Part shown: positions 26,677-34,648 of the stretch, in pieces
How the letters are laid out: each line of letters begins with the position of its first letter
How positions within the stretch are numbered: position 1 is the stretch's first letter
Source of the DNA: Patescibacteria group bacterium
Lineage (GTDB): Bacteria > Patescibacteriota > Minisyncoccia > Moranbacterales > DUUL01
Assembly: GCA_015493225.1 (NCBI GenBank)
Contig: WGDO01000082.1
Location: 1 to 34,648, forward strand
Reading direction: 5' to 3'
Length of the DNA: 34,648 nt
Translations under genes and position numbers: made by a program
Notes under the pieces: generated by a model
Told to the model about the DNA's origin: nothing
Databases searched by the model: none
The model's input: the letters and a program-made list of their open reading frames with translations, nothing else

Positions 26677-27750
26677 CTATTTCCTCTTGTTTCTTTTATT
26701 TGATCTAGTTTTCATACCTTTAATTTCTGCTTTTAAAGCCTTAATCTCTCCCATTAAGTTCATTAAACTTTTTGCCAAAATCTCGTTATCATGCTGAAGA
26801 CTAGCCACTGTTAAATCAACTACTTCATTTTTTTGTTTTATTCCCTTTTGTCCAACTCCATCCTCCTCCAAATCAACAAAAACTACTCTTTTTTGTTCAT
26901 CACTCCAGCTATCATAACTTTTTTGATACTGTGAAACAGCTCGTTGATAATCAATCATTTTATCCATAAATAAATCTTGATCTGTTTTTAATTTGTCCCA
27001 CTTCGGTTCTCTCGGTGGCCTTGGTTTTCTACGACTTGGTTGTCCATAATGCATTGTAGAGATAAGCCAACTTCCTTCTGGATCAGATTCTGTTGGTCCA
27101 TCAGCCACTTGTAGCTTCGGTGGATCAAATCTTTCACCATTTTGATTTATAATTTCGTTCTTTTCAAGAATAACATAAAAAACTGACTCTAAATCTACTA
27201 ACCAATGAGGTAAATCACTTTTTCTAATAACTGGACTCAACTCTCCATGCCTAAATTTATAATCACACTCCTGATTCCAGTTAGCCACATGTTCAGCCAA
27301 TGCTGTACCGCTTTCACTAGGAATAACAAACCTACCTGGTAAACCAGAACCATCGGGAATTTCTAACCTGAAATATCTTGAACCTTTTTGAGCATACTTT
27401 ATTTTATCAGTAACTTCCTCTCCATAAATCAAACACTGAACAATATGATTCATAGAAAAATCCTTCCCGAAAATATGATCTGCCATATACATGTTAGCAA
27501 TCCCTTTTTGATTTAACAATATAGTTGGATTAACATTTTCCGGCAATTCTTTCACAGCAATATCCCATTCTTTTTGAAATTCCTCTAGCAATTCTCTTTT
27601 TTTAATAATGGAATCAGCTGTTTCTTGTTTTTTTATATATCTACCCCCAGCTAAAGTTTGATCTAATTCTTTATTTATATCCAATGCTTCTTCTTGAGAT
27701 TGAGCCAATTGTTCTAGCGAAATTTGTTCACTCATTTTATTTTTTCTCAA
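26677..27750 (-). CDS. Hypothetical cytoplasmic protein
   Basis: 357-aa ORF with C-terminal coiled coil and basic tail (MKTRSNKRNKRK); overlaps the upstream ORF by 14 nt. Confidence 0.75.
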   Translation of the reverse strand: MRKNKMSEQISLEQLAQSQEEALDINKELDQTLAGGRYIKKQETADSIIKKRELLEEFQKEWDIAVKELPENVNPTILLNQKGIANMYMADHIFGKDFSMNHIVQCLIYGEEVTDKIKYAQKGSRYFRLEIPDGSGLPGRFVIPSESGTALAEHVANWNQECDYKFRHGELSPVIRKSDLPHWLVDLESVFYVILEKNEIINQNGERFDPPKLQVADGPTESDPEGSWLISTMHYGQPSRRKPRPPREPKWDKLKTDQDLFMDKMIDYQRAVSQYQKSYDSWSDEQKRVVFVDLEEDGVGQKGIKQKNEVVDLTVASLQHDNEILAKSLMNLMGEIKALKAEIKGMKTRSNKRNKRK

Positions 27751-28501
27751 AAATTATTCCAAATGTTGGAGACAATTGTTTGTCTACTTTTACGCCAATT
27801 TCTTCTAATGGTTTCTCCTGTGAACCAACAAAGATCATATTTCCCTGTTTCACAGCTGCATATCCTTTTCCAGACCAGTAAGCAGAGGCAAAACCTCTAT
27901 CAGATGTATATACTTGCATATTAACACCACCTATATTTTCAACTTTAAATGGTAGATTAAGTATTTTTTGCAACTCCGCATTAGCTGCTTCTTTCTTTTC
28001 TTCATCTGAAGCAGTCTCTAACCAGTTTACGGCCTTACGAAATTGATTAAATTTCTCAGTTATAGGTAAGTCCGCTTTTGCATTCTCATCAATTGAAGCA
28101 GCTGCTAGGACCAACCACGAACCCTTCTCATCTTCACTTAATGCTCCTGGACCTAAAGTATGAGCACGCATAGTTGCTTCACTCACAGTACCAGTCATAG
28201 CTAATTCTAATGAAGCCGGATCAGAGCCTCTAGAAATAACACGATTGGCAAACAAAGCATCTTCCCCACTAAGTTGCAATGAATCTGTAACTAAATTTGC
28301 TACTTCATTATCAATTAATCCTCCTTTTCTTGCATCTTCAATTCTTTCACTAATTTCTGCAATTATTTTTTCTTTTTCAACTGATTTCTCCGCCTCAGGA
28401 TAATCCTTGGCCTCTCCCTGTTTTATTTTGTCCCTCATTTTATTTGCCTCTTCTTGAGCTTCCTCAACAGAATGAGTTGGCATTTTGTCTAAATTTCCCA
28501 T
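27737..28501 (-). CDS. Hypothetical cytoplasmic protein
   Basis: 254-aa ORF; first gene of a two-gene unit. Confidence 0.75.
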   Translation of the reverse strand: MGNLDKMPTHSVEEAQEEANKMRDKIKQGEAKDYPEAEKSVEKEKIIAEISERIEDARKGGLIDNEVANLVTDSLQLSGEDALFANRVISRGSDPASLELAMTGTVSEATMRAHTLGPGALSEDEKGSWLVLAAASIDENAKADLPITEKFNQFRKAVNWLETASDEEKKEAANAELQKILNLPFKVENIGGVNMQVYTSDRGFASAYWSGKGYAAVKQGNMIFVGSQEKPLEEIGVKVDKQLSPTFGIIFEKK

Positions 28502-28579
28502 AATTTTGTTTTTAATATTTATTATTTTTTTACACTCTCATTATACCCCCCCAACAATGCCTGTCAAACTGAGTTATTA

Positions 28580-28611
28580 ACACAAAAACCGCCTTCGGCG
28601 GTTTTTATGTT
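28580..28611. terminator. Bidirectional intrinsic terminator (copy 2)
   Basis: Identical 32 nt to 26323-26354. Confidence 0.85.
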
Positions 28612-28614
28612 ATG

Positions 28615-28646
28615 CTTACATGTTTAAATGTTTACATGTTTAAATG
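28615..28646. repeat. Octamer repeat array, right inverted copy
   Basis: cttacatg tttaaatg tttacatg tttaaatg. Confidence 0.9.
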
Positions 28647-28651
28647 ACAAT

Positions 28652-28673
28652 GAGCCTGCGATCAGGCTTTGAA
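28652..28673 (-). repeat. Degenerate copy of the tRNA-Thr(TGT) 3' end
   Basis: gagcctgcgatcaggctttgaa versus gagcctgcgatcgggc-ttgaa at 28729-28749. Confidence 0.8.
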
Positions 28674-28729
28674 TTGCCGTAGATTATTCATCACCCGTTT
28701 AGGATGAGAACCAATGATTTTTTTACTGG

Positions 28730-28802
<73 letters not shown>

Positions 28803-28898
28803 GGATATTAATTGTAGGAATTTCTTCTCGCTCCGACTCGAAGCCTGGGCGCTACACACAGAATCCTCGCTATTCGCTCGAATCCTACTCACGCCCTT

Positions 28899-28967
28899 CA
28901 AATCCCTCCCAGCCCATAAAACAATAGCTAAAAGCTATTGTTTTATTTGTGGGCCGGGAGGAATTTG
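28899..28967. repeat. Long inverted repeat built on tRNA-Tyr 3'-end copies
   Basis: caaatccctcccagccca-taaaacaatagct / agctattgttttatttgtgggccgggaggaatttg; right arm 21/22 identical to 29092-29113. Confidence 0.85.
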
Positions 28968-29095
28968 CCCTAACGGGCCTGCCCATCCCTTAGCAAAGGG
29001 CTGGGCTTCAAACCCCAATCCGAAAGCCAAGCAGTTGGCTTTCTCTCCGCTTAAAACTATCCTCTTAATCTAAACATATTCATTTATCATCTTTG

Positions 29096-29178
29096 TGGGC
29101 CGGGAGGGATTTGAACCCCCGTAGACTCGCGTCGTCAGATTTACAGTCTGATGCATTTGACCACTCTGCCACCGACCC
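29096..29178 (-). tRNA. tRNA-Tyr (anticodon GTA)
   Basis: Reverse complement GGGTCGGTGGCAGAGTGGTCAAATGCATCAGACTGTAAATCTGACGACGCGAGTCTACGGGGGTTCAAATCCCTCCCGGCCCA. Confidence 0.95.
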
Positions 29179-29395
29179 TTTTGTTAATTAATAATGAACA
29201 ATTAAGAATTAAGAATTTTAAACTCCTATTCAAAAGTACAAACTAAGTACAAATAACCAATTCACCATATCATTATACCTTTATACTCAAAAAATATCAA
29301 GACTTCTAAACAACACCTCATTCTCAATTCTTACATCCCTAAACAGAAGTTAAAAATTTCTAAATTCTTAAATTCCTAAATTTTTAATCACCTTG

Positions 29396-29468
29396 AGCCA
29401 AGATCGGGAATTGAACCCGAGACCTCACCCTTACCATGGGTGTGCTCTACCAACTGAGCTATCTTGGC
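29396..29468 (-). tRNA. tRNA-Thr (anticodon GGT)
   Basis: Reverse complement GCCAAGATAGCTCAGTTGGTAGAGCACACCCATGGTAAGGGTGAGGTCTCGGGTTCAATTCCCGATCTTGGCT. Confidence 0.96.
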
Positions 29469-29570
29469 GTATTACTAACTCTCGTCCCGCGAATGCTAAG
29501 AGAGTTATCTTAACCATTAAATAATCTGGAGTACTTTCTATCGGGATTTAAATGAACTAAATTAAAAAAA

Positions 29571-30590
29571 CTATTTTTGTAATTTTTGCAATAGCTTAAT
29601 TTTATTTTGCTTATTCAACGCTTCAACGTCTCTTGGCACAACAGACAAAACATAATTAAAAACTTCCAAGGCGTCATCTAATTTTTCCATTTTAATATAC
29701 AAACTACCCAATTCTTTATAATTATCTATATTTTTAGGATTTTTATCAATTTTCTGCAATATCTTTTTCTCTAAAATCTTTCGATCAACACCGATCATAT
29801 CATCCTCACTTGTTTCTTTAATGTCCCTACTAGTATTAGCCCCTTTAAATTTTTCACCAACTGGATTAATGTTAATAGTTACTTTACTTTTTTTATCCTT
29901 AATATCACTCTCAATATCTGCGTTACCACCCAAGGACCATCCATTCCCAGTGTCAATAGCCATATCTGTCTTATTTTTTTTATCCTTTCTTTTTTTAAAC
30001 AAACTCTTCATCAAACCTTTTTTAGTACCACTTTTCGCTGATTTTGCCTCAACGGTAATACTGTTTTCATCCTCAACAATACCATCAATGCCATGTGATT
30101 TATCATCATCCATATTATTATCAATTTTTTCTTTACCTTCAGACTTATTATTAAAATAATTATTTAATGAATCATCATTATCCAGCTTATCACCTTTCCC
30201 TTTCTGAGTAAAATTATTATCATCTTCAAGGTTGTCAATATTTATTTTTTCTTCTATCTTTTTAGTTTTAATCTTGTCAACTTCTGGCTTATCTATAATC
30301 AATTCATCCTTAGCCTTAACGACATCACTTTTTTCTCTTTTTTTTACTTTAATAATCCACGAATGTAATTTTTGAATAATCTGACTAATTTGTTTAACAA
30401 TTATTTCAAAAAAACCGACTATTCCTCCCTTTATTTTCTGTAAAATACTTTTTTTCTTAACTGTTTTTTTGGTCTTTAACTCTTCAATAATAGTATCATC
30501 AACACTTTTTAAGCTTCTTATTATCACAAAAATAATTACTGCTAAACTGAGTAATATAGAAACTATTATAATAATATTTATAATATTCAT
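29571..30590 (-). CDS. Membrane-anchored protein with low-complexity linker and C-terminal TPR-like repeat
   Basis: 339 aa; N-terminal TM; PKNIDNYKELGSLYIKMEKLDDALEVFNYVLSVVPRDVEALNK. Confidence 0.8.
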   Translation of the reverse strand: MNIINIIIIVSILLSLAVIIFVIIRSLKSVDDTIIEELKTKKTVKKKSILQKIKGGIVGFFEIIVKQISQIIQKLHSWIIKVKKREKSDVVKAKDELIIDKPEVDKIKTKKIEEKINIDNLEDDNNFTQKGKGDKLDNDDSLNNYFNNKSEGKEKIDNNMDDDKSHGIDGIVEDENSITVEAKSAKSGTKKGLMKSLFKKRKDKKNKTDMAIDTGNGWSLGGNADIESDIKDKKSKVTININPVGEKFKGANTSRDIKETSEDDMIGVDRKILEKKILQKIDKNPKNIDNYKELGSLYIKMEKLDDALEVFNYVLSVVPRDVEALNKQNKIKLLQKLQK

Positions 30591-30592
30591 AC

Positions 30593-31372
30593 TTATTTTT
30601 TCAAACTTGTTAATTCATCAAAATTGACAATATTAACCCGACCGTTGGAATCAACAATTTTAACTCTTCTATCCAGAACCAACGACTCCAAAACCTTTAC
30701 CTCTTCTTTTCCATACTCTAACCTATCCCCTCTGTTCGGCATATCAACACTACACTCCTCGTATTGCTTTGATTCATAGGATAAGCAACACATCAGCCTA
30801 CCACACAAACCAGACAATCTATCCGAACCACGATGAACAATAGATTGACACCTGGCCATATCAGTAGTAATACTTCTTAAACCCCTGGAAAATTTAGAAC
30901 AACAAAGTTCCCTACCACATATACCAAATCCTCCCATTTTTTTTGCCTCATCCCTAGCACCAACCTGTTGGAAACGAACTGATTTCCCCAATTCTGTTGC
31001 AGTAGTTTTTACCAAATCACGAAAATCAACCCTATTATCAGCCGTAAAAATAACAATCACACATCCTCCATCAACGCTTAACTTAACATCAACAACTTTC
31101 ATCGCTAATCCAGCTTCTCGTACTCTTTTTTTAATGGTTTTTTTTAAAAACTCTTCTTTATCCTTATTCCTCAAGACTACCTCAAAATCCTGTGCCGTTG
31201 CCTTATGCAAAATTTGTCCAACCACATCTACTCCATCTGCCCCACTACCAATAACCGTTCCCAGTAAAACACCCCATTTATGCTGCACCACAACTTTATC
31301 CCCCGCCCTTAAATCAGACAAGGAAGTTGATACATTCTCAGGATTATTCCATTCGAAAAATTGTACTAACAT
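30593..31372 (-). CDS. PSP1 domain protein (RicT/YaaT-like)
   Basis: 259 aa; GGFGICGRELCCSKF, ARCQSIVHRGSDRLSGLCGRLMCCLSYE. Confidence 0.9.
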   Translation of the reverse strand: MLVQFFEWNNPENVSTSLSDLRAGDKVVVQHKWGVLLGTVIGSGADGVDVVGQILHKATAQDFEVVLRNKDKEEFLKKTIKKRVREAGLAMKVVDVKLSVDGGCVIVIFTADNRVDFRDLVKTTATELGKSVRFQQVGARDEAKKMGGFGICGRELCCSKFSRGLRSITTDMARCQSIVHRGSDRLSGLCGRLMCCLSYESKQYEECSVDMPNRGDRLEYGKEEVKVLESLVLDRRVKIVDSNGRVNIVNFDELTSLKK

Positions 31373-31413
31373 AAATTGTTATTTCTAGAATTATATTAGA
31401 CCTCTTCTGACAA

Positions 31414-31968
31414 TTAGATATCCATCTTGATAAATTCAGCTACTTTAATATTTTCCCCAATGGTAGCTATCTTATCCTTAATCAATTCTTCCACTGTTAG
31501 TTCTGGATTTTTAACAAAAACCTGACTATACAAAGCTTTTTCTTTTTTAATCTCAGAAATCTTATTTACTAATTCCTCTCCAGCTAAACCATCTTTTTCA
31601 AGACCATCTTTCACATCCGCCAACATTTCATCCGTAATATCAGCCTCCTTTATTGCTAAGGGGTTCATTGCCACAATTTGCATAGCAATATCATTAGCTA
31701 GTTCTTTAAAATCACTATTTTTAGCAACAAAATCAGTTTCACACAAAAGCTTTAACATTGCCCCACTTTTTCCATCAGCATGAATATAAGAAACTACTAC
31801 TCCCTCACCAGCAATTCGATTAGCTTTTTTGTCAGCCTTTTGCAATCCCTTTTCTCTAAGAATTTCTAATGCTTTTTTTTCATCACCAGAAGCCTCATCC
31901 AAAGCCTTTTTGACATCAACAACACCAGCTCCAGTTTCTTCTCTAATTTTTTTTATTAATTCTAACAT
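31414..31968 (-). CDS. tsf: Translation elongation factor Ts
   Basis: 184 aa; IKKIREETGAGVVDVKKALDEASGDEKKALEILREKGLQKADKKANRIAGEG, CETDFVAKN. Confidence 0.96.
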   Translation of the reverse strand: MLELIKKIREETGAGVVDVKKALDEASGDEKKALEILREKGLQKADKKANRIAGEGVVVSYIHADGKSGAMLKLLCETDFVAKNSDFKELANDIAMQIVAMNPLAIKEADITDEMLADVKDGLEKDGLAGEELVNKISEIKKEKALYSQVFVKNPELTVEELIKDKIATIGENIKVAEFIKMDI

Positions 31969-32075
31969 ATTTTTTAATTTTAAGTTTTATTACTTCTATG
32001 AAACTATTTATCTCCCGATTAGACATAACAAATCGACTACAAATTTATAATTCATAATTTACCATTGTTCTCAAC

Positions 32076-32852
32076 CTACTTTTTAGCTTTAGAAAATCTA
32101 TCAGCAATAACATTTAAAACATAGGTTAAAGAAGAAACAGCGTCATCATTGGCTGGGATAGGTAAATCAACTAGATCCGGATCACTATTAGTATCCAATA
32201 AACCTATAACTTTTACTCCGCTTTTTCTAGCCTCTTTCACCGCATCAATATCCTTATTTATATCTAAAATAAGAACTGCATCTGGCAATCTTGTCATCTT
32301 AACTAACCCACCCATTCGTTCTTCAATTCGAGCTAACTTTTTTTGTAGTTTATTTCTTTCTAATTTAGTTGTATCCTTTAATCGCCCCTGTTCCAAAGCC
32401 TCTTTATTATTAACCAAAAATTTAAGTCTATTTTTGATAAAATTAAAATTAGTAAAAGTTCCTCCTAACCATCTATTGTTAACATAGGGCATATCCATTT
32501 CCTCAGCTGCCTTCTTCACTATTCGTTTTGCTTGATTTTTAGTTCCAACTATTAAAATACTTCCGTTCTTTTTAGAAACCTCATCAATGTATTTTAAAGA
32601 ATTCTCAAATAGTTCTAGACTTTTTTCTAAATCTATAATATGTACTCCATTTCTTACTCCAAAAATATATTTTTTCATTTTTGGATTCCAACGAGATTTT
32701 TTTTGTCCAAAATGAACTCCCGCTTTTAACATTTCTTGCAATGATAATTTCACTGACTTTTTATCTTGGTCTGTAGCGACCTTTTTTGTAGTAACTTCTT
32801 CCTTGATATCAGATTTAACATCTTCTACCACTTCTTTTTTTGCTTCTGTCAT
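32076..32852 (-). CDS. rpsB: 30S ribosomal protein S2
   Basis: LQEMLKAGVHFGQKKSRWNPKMKKYIFGVRNGVHIIDLEKS, NRWLGGTFTNF; start set at MTEAKK (32852) rather than the longer ORF start at 32948. Confidence 0.95.
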   Translation of the reverse strand: MTEAKKEVVEDVKSDIKEEVTTKKVATDQDKKSVKLSLQEMLKAGVHFGQKKSRWNPKMKKYIFGVRNGVHIIDLEKSLELFENSLKYIDEVSKKNGSILIVGTKNQAKRIVKKAAEEMDMPYVNNRWLGGTFTNFNFIKNRLKFLVNNKEALEQGRLKDTTKLERNKLQKKLARIEERMGGLVKMTRLPDAVLILDINKDIDAVKEARKSGVKVIGLLDTNSDPDLVDLPIPANDDAVSSLTYVLNVIADRFSKAKK

Positions 32853-33011
32853 ATTTTTTAAATTATACCTATTAATAGCATCTTGCGACACCCTTCTATT
32901 CCAGCATAAAAAACTCGTAAACCTATAAATATAGGCCAGGTGAGTCAAAACCAGAATATGTATGATTAACGACTTTACCTAATGTAGCATACTTTTTAAA
33001 AAAAGTAAAGC

Positions 33012-34397
33012 CTATTTTTCCCCAAATTGTACTATTAAATTATTTTTTAAAACATCATCATAATCAAACTCTCCCTTATCATTTTTCAAGTGAATATGCA
33101 CTGGAATATCACCAACTCCAGATTGTTTTTGAATTAATAATTTATAGTCATTTTTTATATCAACGGGCAAATTATATTCAAAATGAGCAGTTGTCTCTCT
33201 ATTCATCAAGGCATCAAATAATACCCCAAAATAAGTCTTATTAAACTCTTCTCTAGTAATTGGATAGCTAACCATCACTCGTTTAGTTAAAACAGAACCT
33301 TTAGGGCTATATAGCCTAATATAGGAATGGTAATCACTGGTTCGCCAATCTCCATGGGTAGCCGTATGATTATATTTATAATCAACTACCGCCGTTGGCA
33401 CTTCGGTTGTCAAATCAACATTATAATTCAAAGACCTTTTAACAAAAGCATCCGATTTCAATGCCCCTAAATTAGCATCAACTAACATTAAATAATCCCC
33501 ATTCCAATCCTTATTTACTTCACCAGCCCAACTAACCTCCTCGACTGCCTTTTGTAAATCAGGATTAGTAAAGTTTAATTGAATATTTTTATTATTCAAT
33601 TCATCTCTAGAAAATTCAACCAACTTACTTATATTACCAATGGTCAATAATTTATCTTTTACTTCACTTGCCAATCTCTTCATGATCCATTTACGATTTT
33701 GGGTGTCTAAATTTTCATTAAACAAATAAGGCTTTTCAACTTGTTCTTCTAATTTATTAATAGCATTATCACCATCATACACATAACGCCCATTACTTAA
33801 AGAAATTGGACCAGTAATTTTCAAAATATCATTTAACACTGTAGCATTAATAGCAAAAACACCATCAAACTTACCACTTCTCCCTGAATACCTATAAAAT
33901 TTTTCTGCCTGTTTTACATTTGTCGGAAAATCTGGAGAAAAATTAGAATCTCTAAATTTCCACTTTTTCAATCCTAATTTTCTATGCAAAGGATATGGTG
34001 GCGGAATTTTTACCTTAATTCTCTGATCTAATAAATTAGCATCCTCAAAATAAAATTTAACTACCTCACCATTTTTAACGGTTGCTACCACATACTGTCC
34101 CAAGAATCCACCCCCCGGTCGCAACTCCATATTATTCTGCAATAAAAACAAATAACGACGAGTAACGTCATCCTTTTTTGTTAATTCATCTGAAATTTTT
34201 TGAGCAACGGCAATCTCTTTTTTAGTATCTTTATTTATCGGTAATAATTGTGCTACTTTATTTACTACCTTAACAGAGTTTTGCACAAGATCAACTTTAT
34301 CTACCCCCTTAAACCATCGAAAAGCAAAAAACACTCCTCCAAGAATCAATATTATTAAACTTAAAATAATTATTATACCTTTTTTATTTTTTTTCAT
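33012..34397 (-). CDS. DUF4012 domain-containing protein
   Basis: 461 aa; N-terminal TM; YLFLLQNNMELRPGGGFLGQYVVATVKNGEV. Confidence 0.88.
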   Translation of the reverse strand: MKKNKKGIIIILSLIILILGGVFFAFRWFKGVDKVDLVQNSVKVVNKVAQLLPINKDTKKEIAVAQKISDELTKKDDVTRRYLFLLQNNMELRPGGGFLGQYVVATVKNGEVVKFYFEDANLLDQRIKVKIPPPYPLHRKLGLKKWKFRDSNFSPDFPTNVKQAEKFYRYSGRSGKFDGVFAINATVLNDILKITGPISLSNGRYVYDGDNAINKLEEQVEKPYLFNENLDTQNRKWIMKRLASEVKDKLLTIGNISKLVEFSRDELNNKNIQLNFTNPDLQKAVEEVSWAGEVNKDWNGDYLMLVDANLGALKSDAFVKRSLNYNVDLTTEVPTAVVDYKYNHTATHGDWRTSDYHSYIRLYSPKGSVLTKRVMVSYPITREEFNKTYFGVLFDALMNRETTAHFEYNLPVDIKNDYKLLIQKQSGVGDIPVHIHLKNDKGEFDYDDVLKNNLIVQFGEK

Positions 34398-34466
34398 TTA
34401 TTTATATTTATTATAAATTTAAACACTACTCAATAATAACACATTCTTTAAATAACTCCAAAAAAA

Positions 34467-34494
34467 ATAAGACTCCAATACATTAGAGTCTTAT
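34467..34494 (-). terminator. Intrinsic terminator on the minus strand
   Basis: ATAAGACTC...GAGTCTTAT; on the minus strand followed by a run of T. Confidence 0.7.
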
Positions 34495-34570
34495 CTAGGC
34501 TCACTCCCATTTTAGGGTTATTTCCAAAAATAGGATATAATGAAATTATTAATAATTAATAATTTCAATT

Positions 34571-34648
34571 ATGGAAATTTCACAAAAAGCCTTGGAGATA
34601 TTTTTCCCAAAAGAAACATTTAAATAGTTTAAGCTAGCTTCAATAGAA
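34571..34648 (+). pseudogene. Possible transposase N-terminal fragment, interrupted by TAG
   Basis: ATG at 34571: MEISQKALEIFFPKETFK*FKLASIE; resembles N-termini of IS transposases by eye; TAG may replace a Trp codon; cut off by the window edge. Confidence 0.3.

Noticed and set aside
32853-32948. N-terminal 32-aa extension of rpsB ORF
   Set aside because: Sequence MTHLAYIYRFTSFLCWNRRV is not S2-like; MTEAKK at 32852 is the likelier start.

Overview
AT-rich bacterial chromosomal window, probably Patescibacteria/CPR. That placement is inferred from gene content (DUF4012, PSP1/RicT-like, SecG plus an orphan substrate-binding protein, bifunctional Pgi/Pmi-like, weak Shine-Dalgarno sites). No search was run. 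Housekeeping content: gyrA, greA, a ManA-like isomerase, secG, an oligopeptide-binding protein, a Pgi/Pmi-like isomerase, RNase J, PSP1 protein, tsf, rpsB, a DUF4012 protein and four tRNAs: Glu(TTC), Thr(TGT), Tyr(GTA), Thr(GGT). The main accessory region (about 7.7-13.6 kb) lies between two paralogous glucosaminidase-like genes. It is a minus-strand series of secreted proteins, including a CHAP-domain protein and a second protein with a different N-terminus but the same Cys-rich C-terminal module. These alternate with small membrane-anchored proteins. The units share a repeated leader and a 13-14 bp palindrome at which two secreted-protein genes are cut short. I propose it as a candidate undescribed modular secreted-effector/partner locus. 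Other structure: tRNA-fragment duplications beside three tRNA genes, one of which places a GIY-YIG nuclease gene between tRNA-Glu and a copy of its 5' half ending at the anticodon loop; a hairpin family with GTTTA/TAAAC-like loops at these fragments; and a two-gene unknown cassette flanked by inverted octamer repeats and identical terminators.
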